From Alloalcanivorax profundimaris (lineage in GTDB: Bacteria > Pseudomonadota > Gammaproteobacteria > Pseudomonadales > Alcanivoracaceae), in contig NZ_JABJWH010000020.1 of assembly GCF_015265435.1 (NCBI RefSeq), positions 248,001 to 312,000 of the forward strand: a DNA stretch of 64,000 bases, given 5' to 3'. Below, piece by piece: positions 14,656-22,969 of the stretch (positions are counted from its first letter, which is position 1; each line of letters starts with the position of its first letter). The translations under genes were made by a program, and so were the position numbers. The notes under the pieces were generated by a model. The model made no database searches. It was not told the DNA's origin and saw nothing but the letters and a program-made list of their open reading frames with translations.

Positions 14656-16029
14656 TCACCTTATAATTTTTTCGAATATTTTTTGCTCTATATTCTCCTG
14701 ACTGAAATTTTCATTCTTCACCCTTAGCCCATCGCGATAAGATTTATAATTAATCTCCGCCATCTTGAATGCTTGATCAATAGCATTGAGGGTATTAGCC
14801 TTTGAGGCCAATCTCATCACTCCATTCATTACGCAATCCAAATAGTCATGTGCATGCTCGATAAGAACATCAATGTAAGTGGGTGTAATACCTTCATGAA
14901 CCATCATATTTCTGGCCCTATATATTCTTCTTATTTGCCATCCCACTCTTACTTTATGGGCTTCTAGAGCATCGCTAACAGATTTTGGACTGTGGAAAAT
15001 TGTGAGAATATACTCAAATCTCAAACCCAGCCATACATAACCCCGACAACTCTCCCTGATAATATCTTTACTTTCATTAAATTCATCCAATGCTAGAATC
15101 TTCACTGTTTTTGATAGCACATCAGAGCCCGAAATTCCCTTTAGAGCGTTCTTGAAATTTCTGCTATCCCATCTCCACATATCTCTAACGAAAGACAAAA
15201 CTAAAGAGCAAATATATTCCAGGTTTATAAAAGGAACGATAGAATCAACAACGTGTTCTATATTGGATTTATCGTTAGCCTCTCCCTTGCTTGGAATGAG
15301 TGACTCCAATGCAATCCATAAATTTATCATTTGATTCTCGGATGAATCACTCGCAAGGGCCAATGCATGAAGCTCGGCACTTCGATTAAACTTTTGAAAG
15401 GAGTCCCTCTTCATCGAAAAACCAGCCATGAATTCATCTAATTTCTTTGCCGCCTTCTCCTTAGTTAAATCTCTACACTTGTGCATAGGGTTTTTACTTT
15501 TATTTATTTTTTTACCTCTTCCTAGAGTTTTATTATATACAACCGCTTCAAGAATAGTTTTCGGATGTTCCTTATGGTGATATAACCCAATCAAAGTTTG
15601 AAGCAAGTCAACTTTGCGGTCAGCAGCAGACTTTATTGTGTAAGGATCTTCCCCAATAATGCTGTCGATATATAAATATACCCCGCCCTTTCTCACCGAA
15701 AATCCGAATCGACTTAGAATCGTCTGTTTTCCGCTAATATTTTTGCATACATCTATGCCTATTTTTTTAGCTGCTTCTGAAAACCCCTCGAAGTAGTCTG
15801 GAGCCCGATAAGCCACAAAGAAGTCATGCCTCTCATGGGAGAATACATCCACAAACTGTCTAATATTTTCATTCGATGAGACATTACTGCCGAAGGCGTA
15901 GAACATATTCTGAGATTGCTCCCTTATATATCTCTGAGAGAACCCCATATTTAAAAGCGTTGTCACATATCCGCGCACCAAGGCCCTTATATAGTATTCT
16001 CTATGCCCCGAAACGACCTCTTCAACCAA
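14656..16029 (-). CDS. HEPN-domain protein of unknown function (C-terminal part of a split frame)
   Basis: An AT-rich 457-codon frame unlike the GC-rich neighbours, suggesting transfer. Near residue 370 RRIYRARNMMVHEG contains RNMMVH, the R-x4-H motif of HEPN ribonucleases, in a context like Apea-type HEPN domains (QMINLWIALESLIP precedes it). No other domain is recognised. The only start is a TTG at 16029, with AAGGA rather far upstream. This frame is in register with the 130-codon frame just before it, separated by a TAA and two codons, so it is probably the larger part of one interrupted gene of about 588 residues. An RNA-targeting defence role is a guess. Confidence 0.6.
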   Translation of the reverse strand: MVEEVVSGHREYYIRALVRGYVTTLLNMGFSQRYIREQSQNMFYAFGSNVSSNENIRQFVDVFSHERHDFFVAYRAPDYFEGFSEAAKKIGIDVCKNISGKQTILSRFGFSVRKGGVYLYIDSIIGEDPYTIKSAADRKVDLLQTLIGLYHHKEHPKTILEAVVYNKTLGRGKKINKSKNPMHKCRDLTKEKAAKKLDEFMAGFSMKRDSFQKFNRSAELHALALASDSSENQMINLWIALESLIPSKGEANDKSNIEHVVDSIVPFINLEYICSLVLSFVRDMWRWDSRNFKNALKGISGSDVLSKTVKILALDEFNESKDIIRESCRGYVWLGLRFEYILTIFHSPKSVSDALEAHKVRVGWQIRRIYRARNMMVHEGITPTYIDVLIEHAHDYLDCVMNGVMRLASKANTLNAIDQAFKMAEINYKSYRDGLRVKNENFSQENIEQKIFEKIIR

Positions 16030-16035
16030 GAGTTC

Positions 16036-16428
16036 TTAGGTCCTTTTTTTATAAGCCACCAAAGAAACTTGGCTATGCAAGAGCTCAACCACCGCCAGCT
16101 TACTTGCATTAGATTCTTTGGGATTTCTCAATAATGCCGTAACCTCTCGCAGATCAATAGCTATCAGAGACTGAGCAACTATATCTTTGTTAATATTTTC
16201 GCAAAGTTCATCTAAAACGTGCTTCAAATTCGGGGATTTAATACTTCCAGAGTCAACTAAGGAATATGTTTGAAGTGCCTCTTGAATAAGAATACTCGTA
16301 TTCATAGCTGACGGCTTATATGTGTCAATCGTGTAATCGAAGAGAAGCTCATCCATCATTTGAGCTACTATCACTAGCGACCGACAAGCAATAGGATCAC
16401 TCCACCTTTTCAAACTTTTGAATCTCAT
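16036..16428 (-). CDS. N-terminal part of the split HEPN gene (130 residues)
   Basis: A 130-residue AT-rich helical frame starting at an ATG with GGGGACGGG directly upstream, the best ribosome site of the pair. The sequence MRFKSLKRWSDPIACRSLVI to LHSQVSLVAYKKRT has no domain I recognise. It ends at a TAA, after which the same frame continues ELLVEEVVSGHREYYIRAL for 457 more codons. The helix runs smoothly across the stop, so a nonsense change in a single gene explains the layout best; two coupled genes remain possible. Confidence 0.55.
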   Translation of the reverse strand: MRFKSLKRWSDPIACRSLVIVAQMMDELLFDYTIDTYKPSAMNTSILIQEALQTYSLVDSGSIKSPNLKHVLDELCENINKDIVAQSLIAIDLREVTALLRNPKESNASKLAVVELLHSQVSLVAYKKRT

Positions 16429-16472
16429 CCCGTCCCCTTTTCTTATCTAAACAAAGCTCGATGATTATCCAC

Positions 16473-16503
16473 AAAAAAAGGCCACCCCAAAAGGAGCGGC
16501 CAT
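16473..16503 (-). terminator. Rho-independent terminator after paaZ
   Basis: On the minus strand GGCCGCTCC pairs with GGGGTGGCC across a TTTT loop (two wobble pairs) and is followed by seven T. It lies about 50 bases behind the paaZ stop and should end the paa transcript. Confidence 0.7.
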
Positions 16504-16552
16504 CACCAAGGAAGCCTTGAATTAAAGAGTAAGGACTAACTCACCACATGGG

Positions 16553-18604
16553 TTATGCGTCCCCTTTCTTCTTCGCCACCAGCGTGAGGATGTCGTAGCT
16601 GGCGACGAGTTCGTCGTCCTGGTTTTTGACCTGCACGTCCCAGACCACCACGCCTTGGGGGGTGCCGTCGGGGGCGGCTTTGCCTTGGTCGATTTTGCGC
16701 TTGCACGTCAGGCGGGCCTGAATGGTGTCGCCGGCGCCGACGGGGGTGATGAAGCGGAGGGTGTCGAGGCCGTAGTTGGCGAGGACCGGGCCGGGGGCCG
16801 GGGAGACGAAGAGGCCGGCGGCGGCGGAGAGCAGGAAGTAGCCGTGGGCGATGCGTTTGCCGAATTGGGAGTCCTTGGCGGCGATGTCGTCGAAGTGCAT
16901 GTAGAAGTGGTCGCCGGAGAGGCAGCCGAAGTTGACGATGTCGGCTTCGGTGACGGTGCGGCGGTGGGTGAGCAGGGATTCGCCGATGGCGAGGTCGTCG
17001 AAGTGGCGGCGGAAGGGGTGCACGTCGGTTTCGAGGACGTCGGCGCCACGCACGTATTCGCCGGTGACGGCGGCGAGCATAGAGGGAGAGCCTTGGATGG
17101 CGGTGCGCTGGAGGTAGTGGCGCACGGCGCGGATGCCGCCGAGTTCTTCACCGCCGCCGGCGCGGCCGGGGCCGCCGTGTTTGAGCATGGGGAGCGGCGC
17201 GCCGTGGCCGGTGGATTCCTTGGCGGATTCGGCGTTGAGCACTTGCAGGCGGCCGTGGCGGGCGGCGAGCACGGGGATGGCGCGGGCGGCGTTTTGCGGA
17301 TCCTTGGTGGCGAAGGTGGTGACCAGACTGCCTTTGCCTTTGTCGGCAAGGGCGATGGCTTCATCCAGGTCGCCGTAGCCCATGAGGGTGCTGACCGGGC
17401 CGAAGGCTTCGATGTCGTGGGCGCCGCCTTCCGCATGAGGATCTTTGCTGCGCAGCAGGCGCGGGCCGAAGAAGGCGCCTTTGTCGGTGCCCTGGCCGAT
17501 GGGCTGCGGGTCGCCGTTGCCGCCGAAGATGCATTCACTGGTGTTGAGCAGGTCGTTGACGGCGGCGGCCACGTCTTCTTTCTGGTCCAGGGAGGCGAGC
17601 GCGCCCATGCGCACACCTTCTTCGTCCGGGTCGCCGAGGGTGATTTTTTCCAGGCGCTGGATCAGGCGGTCGGCGAAGGCGTCCAGGTGCTGTTGGGGCA
17701 CCAGGATGCGGCGGATGGCGGTGCATTTCTGGCCGGCTTTGACGGTCATTTCACGGACCACTTCCTTGGCCAGCAGGTCGAATTCCTCGTCGTCGGGGGT
17801 GACGTCCGGGGCGAGGATGGCGCTGTTGAGCGAATCCGCTTCGGCGTTGAAGGGGATGGAGCGGTTGATGATGTTGGGGTGTGCGCGCAGTTTGCGGGCG
17901 GTGTTGGCCGAGCCGGTGAAGGTGACCATGTCCTGTTCGTCGAGCTGGTCGAGCAGGTCACCGGTGCCGCCGATGATCAGCTGAAGGGCCCCTTCCGGGA
18001 GGGCGCCGGAGTCTTGCATCAGGCGCACGCAGGCGGCGGTGAGGTAGCTGGTGGCGGTGGCCGGTTTCACCAGACACGGCATGCCGGCGAGGAAGTTGCC
18101 GGCGAATTTTTCCAGCATGCCCCAGACCGGGAAGTTGAAGGCGTTGATGTGCACCGCGACGCCCCGGCGCGGCACCAAGATGTGGGTGGCGGCGAAGTGG
18201 TTTTCCTTGCCGAGGGGGACCACCGGGCCTTCGTGGAGGACGTTGCCGGAGGGCAACTCCTTGCGGCCCATGCTGGCGTAGGCGAACAGGGTGCCGAAGC
18301 CGCCGTCGATGTCGAAGGCATTGTCGCCTTTGGTGGCGCCGGTGTGGCGCGACAGTGTGTAGAGCTCTTTTTTGTGTTCTTGCAGGTAGAGCGCCATGGC
18401 CTTGAGGCGGGCGGCCCGTTCCTGGAAGTCGAGTTTGAGCAGTTCGCGGGTGCCGGTGGTGCGGGCGTAGTCCACGGCGGCGGCGAAGTCGGGAGCGTCG
18501 TCGTGGGTGTGGGCGACGATTTCGCCGTTGATGGCGCTGGCCAGGGGTTTGGCGGCCTGGCTGCCGAACCATTGGCCGGCGAGGTAGCTTTGGAGAACGG
18601 TCAT
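16553..18604 (-). CDS. paaZ: Oxepin-CoA hydrolase / semialdehyde dehydrogenase PaaZ
   Basis: A 683-residue bifunctional enzyme. Residues 1 to about 520 are an aldehyde dehydrogenase, with the catalytic cysteine in [13 protein letters not shown] and the glutamate in [13 protein letters not shown]. Residues about 530-680 are a MaoC-type hotdog hydratase ([33 protein letters not shown]). It opens the oxepin-CoA ring and oxidises the resulting aldehyde in phenylacetate degradation. The length matches E. coli PaaZ. It follows the paaABCDE oxygenase genes on the same strand, separated from paaE by a 227-base gap holding a pair of REP elements. Confidence 0.95.
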   Translation of the reverse strand: MTVLQSYLAGQWFGSQAAKPLASAINGEIVAHTHDDAPDFAAAVDYARTTGTRELLKLDFQERAARLKAMALYLQEHKKELYTLSRHTGATKGDNAFDIDGGFGTLFAYASMGRKELPSGNVLHEGPVVPLGKENHFAATHILVPRRGVAVHINAFNFPVWGMLEKFAGNFLAGMPCLVKPATATSYLTAACVRLMQDSGALPEGALQLIIGGTGDLLDQLDEQDMVTFTGSANTARKLRAHPNIINRSIPFNAEADSLNSAILAPDVTPDDEEFDLLAKEVVREMTVKAGQKCTAIRRILVPQQHLDAFADRLIQRLEKITLGDPDEEGVRMGALASLDQKEDVAAAVNDLLNTSECIFGGNGDPQPIGQGTDKGAFFGPRLLRSKDPHAEGGAHDIEAFGPVSTLMGYGDLDEAIALADKGKGSLVTTFATKDPQNAARAIPVLAARHGRLQVLNAESAKESTGHGAPLPMLKHGGPGRAGGGEELGGIRAVRHYLQRTAIQGSPSMLAAVTGEYVRGADVLETDVHPFRRHFDDLAIGESLLTHRRTVTEADIVNFGCLSGDHFYMHFDDIAAKDSQFGKRIAHGYFLLSAAAGLFVSPAPGPVLANYGLDTLRFITPVGAGDTIQARLTCKRKIDQGKAAPDGTPQGVVVWDVQVKNQDDELVASYDILTLVAKKKGDA

Positions 18605-18750
18605 GGCGTGGCTCCTTGTTTGTCTGCGTATGGGCGCGGCTTCTTGGGGCCGCGGCCTGTGTTTTGTTTGGGCCGTGGTTTGGCGGAGGAAGGCTGTGCT
18701 TCCTGGTGGCCCGTGCCGCGTCTGGCGACGTGCCGGTTTTTGGCCCTGGT

Positions 18751-18818
18751 TATCGCGACTGAAGTCGCTCCTACAGCGGCTTCGGCTTGAGTTGTAGGAG
18801 CGGCTTCAGCCGCGATTG
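18751..18818. repeat. Inverted pair of REP elements between paaE and paaZ
   Basis: ATCGCGACTGAAGTCGCTCC at 18752-18771 and a copy in reverse orientation at about 18794-18818 (GTAGGAGCGGCTTCAGCCGC) face each other. Related copies lie at 46735-46757 and 62239-62299. These are repetitive extragenic palindromes of the Pseudomonas/Alcanivorax type, usually moved by RAYT transposases. The pair can form a stem and may separate paaZ expression from paaE. Confidence 0.75.
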
Positions 18819-18831
18819 TTTTGATCGAGGC

Positions 18832-19908
18832 CTACGGCTGATCGAAATCCAGGACCACCTTGTCGGTGACCGGGTAGCTCTGGCAGGAGAGCACGTAGCC
18901 GGCGGCGACTTCGTAGTCTTCCAGGGCGAAGTTGTTGTCCATTTCCACTTCGCCTTCCACCACCTTGCAGCGGCAGGTGGAGCAGACGCCGGCCTTGCAG
19001 GAGAACGGCAGGTCGGCGCCGTTTTCGTTGGCGGCGTCGAGGATGTTCTTGCTGTCCCGGGGCAGTTCGACGAGCACTTCGCGGCCGTCGGCGATGATGG
19101 TGACCTGGGTTTTGGTTTCGTCGGCGGCGACTTCTTCCGGGACGCGGTGTTTGCGCTGGGTTTGCCCTTCCACGCCGAACAGTTCGAAGTGCACGCGGCT
19201 TTTGTCCAGACCGTTGGCGATCAGCCGTTCTTTGACGGTCTCCGTCATGGATTGCGGGCCGCAGAGGAAGGCGGCGTGCAGGTTCGGGGTGTCGAGCCAG
19301 CGGGAGAAGATGGCGTCGCATTTGTCGGCGTCGATGCGGCCGTTGTAGAGGTCCACGTCCTGCTGTTCGCGGCTGAACAGGTAGATCACGTTGAAGCGGC
19401 CCAGGTAGGCGTTCTTCAGGTCGCTGAGCGCTTCGCGGAACAGGGTGGAGTTGCTGGAGCGGTTGCCGTAGAGCAGCGTGAACTGGCTGTGGGGCTCGGC
19501 TTCCAGGGTGGTTTTGATGATCGACAGGATCGGCGTGATGCCACTGCCGGCGGCCACCGCCAGGTAGTGGGCCTGGCGCTCGGGATCCAGGTCGATAAAG
19601 AAGTGGCCGCTGGGGGGCATCACTTCCAGGGTGTCGCCTTCTTTCAGGTCGCCGTTGGCGAAGCCGGAGAAGCGGCCGCCGGGCACTTTTTTCACCGCCA
19701 CGCGCAGGTCGCCGTCGTGGACGCCGGTGCAGATGGAGTAGGAGCGGCGCACTTCCTCGCCGTCCATATGGGTGCGGACGATCAGGTGCTGGCCCTGGGT
19801 GAAGCGGAAGGTGTCGCGGAGCTCCGGGGGCACGTCGAAGGCGATGGAGACGGCTTCGCGGGTTTCCGGGCGCACTTCACGGATGGTCAGGGAATGAAAT
19901 TGGTTCAT
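18832..19908 (-). CDS. paaE: Phenylacetyl-CoA epoxidase reductase subunit PaaE
   Basis: A 358-residue reductase. The N-terminal two thirds are a ferredoxin-NADP reductase module (FRFTQGQHLIVRTHMDG, RRSYSICTG for FAD; AAGSGITPILSI for NAD(P)H). The C-terminal 90 residues are a plant-type 2Fe-2S ferredoxin with CKAGVCSTCRCKV plus a distal cysteine in LSCQSYP. It passes electrons from NADPH to the PaaA di-iron centre. Its place after paaD fits. A gap of about 90 bases precedes it. Confidence 0.94.
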   Translation of the reverse strand: MNQFHSLTIREVRPETREAVSIAFDVPPELRDTFRFTQGQHLIVRTHMDGEEVRRSYSICTGVHDGDLRVAVKKVPGGRFSGFANGDLKEGDTLEVMPPSGHFFIDLDPERQAHYLAVAAGSGITPILSIIKTTLEAEPHSQFTLLYGNRSSNSTLFREALSDLKNAYLGRFNVIYLFSREQQDVDLYNGRIDADKCDAIFSRWLDTPNLHAAFLCGPQSMTETVKERLIANGLDKSRVHFELFGVEGQTQRKHRVPEEVAADETKTQVTIIADGREVLVELPRDSKNILDAANENGADLPFSCKAGVCSTCRCKVVEGEVEMDNNFALEDYEVAAGYVLSCQSYPVTDKVVLDFDQP

Positions 19909-20001
19909 GGCGCGAACTCTTCACTTTTCGGTTTCGAGGGGCCGCGTGCTTGGCGGCGGGCGGCCCGCTCTTGATTCAGGTGGCCGATTCAGGTGACCCA
20001 T

Positions 20002-20541
20002 TCAGAGGCACTTGAAGTAATCGAACGGCTCCAGGCAGTCGCGGCACTTGTAGAGCGCCTTGCAGGCGGTGGAGCCGAATTCACTGACCTGCACGGTGTC
20101 GGTGCTGCCGCAGTGCGGGCATTCCGCCGGGCCGGGGTCGTGCAAGGTGTCTCGGCCCTGCCCTTTGGGCGGCGGCGCGATGCCGTAGGCCTGGAGCGCG
20201 GCGCGGCCCTGGTCGGTGATCCAGTCGGTGGTCCAGGCCGGGGCCAGCACCCGTTCGATGCGCGGGTTCTTGAAGCCGGTATCTTCCAGGGCTTCTTGCA
20301 CGTCGCGCTCGATCACCTCGGTGGCCGGGCAGCCGGAGTAAGTCGGCGAGACTTTGACCTTGAGGCGGTCGCCCTCCCACTCCACCGCGCGGATCATGCC
20401 CAGATCGACGACGCTGACCACGGGCACTTCCGGGTCCATCACTTCGGTGAGGCATTCCCAGGCCCGGGGCAGGTCGTCTTCGCCGAGCGGTACACCTTGG
20501 TAGGCCTTGCGCTCGCGATAGATCAGATCACCAGGTTGCAT
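20002..20541 (-). CDS. paaD: Phenylacetyl-CoA epoxidase assembly protein PaaD
   Basis: A 179-residue protein. The N-terminal MIP18/DUF59 domain (RAWECLTEVMDPEVPVVSVV, DLGMIRAVEW, SPTYSGCPATEVIERDVQ) is joined to a C-terminal cysteine cluster (CPHCGSTD, SEFGSTACKALYKCRDCLEP). PaaD helps mature the iron centres of the epoxidase. The start at 20541 (MQPGDLIYRERK) gives a 14-base overlap with paaC, in line with tight coupling. The frame extends further upstream only as a shadow of paaC. Confidence 0.92.
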   Translation of the reverse strand: MQPGDLIYRERKAYQGVPLGEDDLPRAWECLTEVMDPEVPVVSVVDLGMIRAVEWEGDRLKVKVSPTYSGCPATEVIERDVQEALEDTGFKNPRIERVLAPAWTTDWITDQGRAALQAYGIAPPPKGQGRDTLHDPGPAECPHCGSTDTVQVSEFGSTACKALYKCRDCLEPFDYFKCL

Positions 20542-21283
20542 CGGGGTAGGCCCGCGGCAGGTACTGCATCTCGGCCAGCAGGAAGCCCAGATGCTCGGTG
20601 TGCTTGCCGTTCTTGCCGTCCATATAGAAGTGGCGCGCCGGTTCCGGCAGCTCCAGGCCGGCCTCGGCGAACACGCGGGCCACTTCGGCGCGCCAGGCGT
20701 CGCCCACGTTGCCGGCGCCGATGCCCGCCTCGGCGAGCTGGTCCTCGATCTCGTCGGTGTCGGTGAGCTCACAGGTGAAGCGCCACAGGTTTTGCACGGC
20801 GTCGGTGAGACGGCGGTGGCTCTCCTCGGTGCCCTGCCCCAGGCGCAGCATCCATTCGGTGGAGCGGCGGCGGTGGTAGGTGGCTTCCTTGAGGCCCTTG
20901 GCGGCGATGCCGGCGATGCGTTCGTCGCTGGATTCGGTCAGGCGCGTGAGCACCAGGTGGTGCCAGACGTCGAAGAAGAACTGCTTCGCCGTGGTGACGG
21001 CGTAATCGCCGCGCGGTTGTTCGGCGATCAGCAGGTTGAGGTATTCGCGCTCGTTGCGACGGAACGCCAGGAAGTCGGCATCGTGGCCGTCGTCGCGCAG
21101 TTCGGCGACGTAGTCGTACCAGTTGCGCGCCTGGCCGATCAGGTCCAGGCCCACGTTCATCATGGCGATTTCTTCTTCCAGCGCCGGGGCGTTGCCGCAC
21201 CATTCGCAGAAGCGCTGGGCCAGCACCATGTCGGTGTCGGCCAGGCGCAGAAGGTATTCGGTGAGTGCTTGATCGGTCGTCAT
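20528..21283 (-). CDS. paaC: Phenylacetyl-CoA epoxidase structural subunit PaaC
   Basis: A 251-residue ferritin-like subunit that pairs with PaaA and stabilises it without carrying the active di-iron site. Family segments include YLLRLADTDMVLAQRFCEWC, NVGLDLIGQARNWYDYVAEL and EATYHRRRSTEWMLRLGQGT. I start it at the ATG at 21283, which has AGGAG seven bases upstream; a GTG at 21298 would add five residues and overlap paaB by four bases. It overlaps paaD downstream by 14 bases. Confidence 0.93.
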   Translation of the reverse strand: MTTDQALTEYLLRLADTDMVLAQRFCEWCGNAPALEEEIAMMNVGLDLIGQARNWYDYVAELRDDGHDADFLAFRRNEREYLNLLIAEQPRGDYAVTTAKQFFFDVWHHLVLTRLTESSDERIAGIAAKGLKEATYHRRRSTEWMLRLGQGTEESHRRLTDAVQNLWRFTCELTDTDEIEDQLAEAGIGAGNVGDAWRAEVARVFAEAGLELPEPARHFYMDGKNGKHTEHLGFLLAEMQYLPRAYPDATW

Positions 21284-21294
21284 CGTCACGCTCC

Positions 21295-21576
21295 TCACAT
21301 CTGGTCCACTTCCGGGGGCAGCTTGTAGAAGCTGGCGTGGCGGTAGACCTTGTCGTCGGCCGGGTCGAAGAAGGGTTCTTTCTCGTCGCCGGCGCTGGCG
21401 GTGATCCGGTCGGCGGGCACCACCCAGATGCTGACGCCTTCGCTGCGGCGGGTGTATAGCTCGCGGGCGTTTTCCAGGGCCATGGTGGCGTCGGCGGCGT
21501 GCACGCTGCCCACGTGTTTGTGGTTGAGGCCGTGCTTGCTGCGCACGAAGACTTCGAAGAGGGTCCAGTCTGCCAT
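21295..21576 (-). CDS. paaB: Phenylacetyl-CoA epoxidase subunit PaaB
   Basis: A 93-residue protein matching PaaB throughout: WTLFEVFVRSKHGLNHKHVG, MALENARELYTRRSEGVSIW and PFFDPADDKVYRHASFYKLP. It bridges PaaAC heterodimers in the epoxidase complex. Its position between paaA and paaC and its length are standard. Confidence 0.95.
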   Translation of the reverse strand: MADWTLFEVFVRSKHGLNHKHVGSVHAADATMALENARELYTRRSEGVSIWVVPADRITASAGDEKEPFFDPADDKVYRHASFYKLPPEVDQM

Positions 21577-21602
21577 TTCGATTTCCGTTGAATTAATTCG
21601 GT

Positions 21603-22589
21603 TTAAGCGGCGTTCGCTTTCTGCTTGTCGGCGTAGGCCACGGCGGCGTCACGCACCCACTGGCCCTCGTCGATGGCTTTCTTGCGCTGTTGGATGCGCT
21701 CGACGCCGCAGGGGCTGTGGCCCTTGAGCACGTCGAAGAACTCCTGCCATTGGATTTCGCCGAAGTCGTAGTGGCCGGTTTCCTCGTTCCATTTCAGGTC
21801 CGGGTCCGGGGCGGTGCAGCCGAGGAATTCCAGTTGCGGCACGGTCTGGTCGAGGAAGCGCTGGCGCAGTTCGTCGTTGCTGTGGCGCTTGATCTTCCAG
21901 GCCATGGACTGGGCGGAGTTGGGCGAGTTGACGTCGGACGGGCCGAACATCATCAGCGATGGCCACCAGAAGCGGTTGATGGCGTCCTGCACCATCTCTC
22001 TCTGCTCGTCGGTGCCTTCGCGCATCATGGTCAGCAGGATTTCGTAACCCTGGCGCTGGTGGAAGCTCTCTTCCTTGCAGACGCGGATCATGGCGCGGGA
22101 ATAGGGGCCGTAGGAGCAGCGCTGCAGCGGCACCTGGTTGACGATGGCGGCACCGTCCACCAGCCAGCCGATGGCACCCATGTCCGCCCAGGTAAGCGTC
22201 GGGTAGGTGAAGATGGAGGAGAACTTCACTTCGCCCCGGTGCAGCTTCTCGATTTCCTCGTCGCGGTCGGCACCCAGGGTTTCCATGGCGCTGTACAGGT
22301 ACAGGCCGTGGCCGGCCTCGTCCTGGATCTTGGCCATCAATTGGAGTTTCCGTTTCAGCGAAGGCGCCCGGGTCAGCCAGTTGCCCTCCGGCAGCATGCC
22401 GACGATTTCCGAGTGGGCGTGCTGGGAGATCTGACGAATCAGCGTCTTGCGGTAGCCATCGGGCATCCAGTTCTTGGGCTCGATGCGGACTTCCGCGTCC
22501 ACCTTCTCCTGGAAGTGGCGTTCTTCCGGGCTCATCTCGTCCAGGCTCTTCAGGCCCTTGCTGCCGGTGTCCACCTGTTGTGCGTACAT
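21603..22589 (-). CDS. paaA: Phenylacetyl-CoA epoxidase catalytic subunit PaaA
   Basis: A 328-residue di-iron oxygenase subunit that epoxidises the aromatic ring of phenylacetyl-CoA. Metal-ligand segments of the ferritin-like bundle are visible in [20 protein letters not shown] (E..H) and [17 protein letters not shown] (E..H). It is the first gene of the paaABCDE run. GGAGG precedes the ATG by four bases. The promoter region carries a GACAC/GTGTC palindrome at 22662-22679. The other pathway genes (paaF, G, H, J, K, and a regulator) are not in this window. Confidence 0.95.
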   Translation of the reverse strand: MYAQQVDTGSKGLKSLDEMSPEERHFQEKVDAEVRIEPKNWMPDGYRKTLIRQISQHAHSEIVGMLPEGNWLTRAPSLKRKLQLMAKIQDEAGHGLYLYSAMETLGADRDEEIEKLHRGEVKFSSIFTYPTLTWADMGAIGWLVDGAAIVNQVPLQRCSYGPYSRAMIRVCKEESFHQRQGYEILLTMMREGTDEQREMVQDAINRFWWPSLMMFGPSDVNSPNSAQSMAWKIKRHSNDELRQRFLDQTVPQLEFLGCTAPDPDLKWNEETGHYDFGEIQWQEFFDVLKGHSPCGVERIQQRKKAIDEGQWVRDAAVAYADKQKANAA

Positions 22590-22969
22590 GGGTGCCTCCT
22601 TGATGCGTGGGCGGAACGCCGGGGCGCCGGGGTTTCCGCCATGAATGGCTCCTTTTTATACGACACATAATTTAGTGTCAATATCTCAATTGCGTATCAT
22701 ATTGAAGCGGGCCGCCGACCGGCCAGGATTAACCTGCATAAATCTTTGTTTTTAATGGCAATAATACTGCCCTTTTCAGCATCGTTTCGGGCTCCCGTGC
22801 GCGCCCTTCAACCGGGAAACCGTTAACAATACGATACAGAGCCAGCCCCATCCGCCCCCTTCCCTGAGGCAGGAACCAAAAGACAACGCTTTAACACCCG
22901 GGGAAGCGGCGGCCCGGCACCGCTTTTGCTACTCTCTTCGCGGGGGCTTTTCGTCGTGAAAGGGGCTGT
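22590..22969. promoter_or_regulatory. Divergent intergenic region with the paa promoter and palindromic operator
   Basis: About 380 bases separate paaA from the diguanylate cyclase gene. On the minus strand TTGACA at 22681-22676 and TATAAA at 22660-22655 could be promoter boxes, though the 15-base spacing is short. A palindrome GACAC-N8-GTGTC at 22662-22679 lies exactly between and over them, a good place for a repressor of the PaaX or PaaR kind. The part from 22690 to 22960 holds no gene or clear signal; AAAGGGG precedes the plus-strand start at 22970. Confidence 0.5.

Noticed and set aside
16655-18790. A 711-codon open frame on the plus strand opposite paaZ
   Set aside because: It is rich in Gly, Ala, Val and Glu repeats, as arises opposite GC-rich genes, and has no domain; paaZ on the other strand explains the sequence fully.
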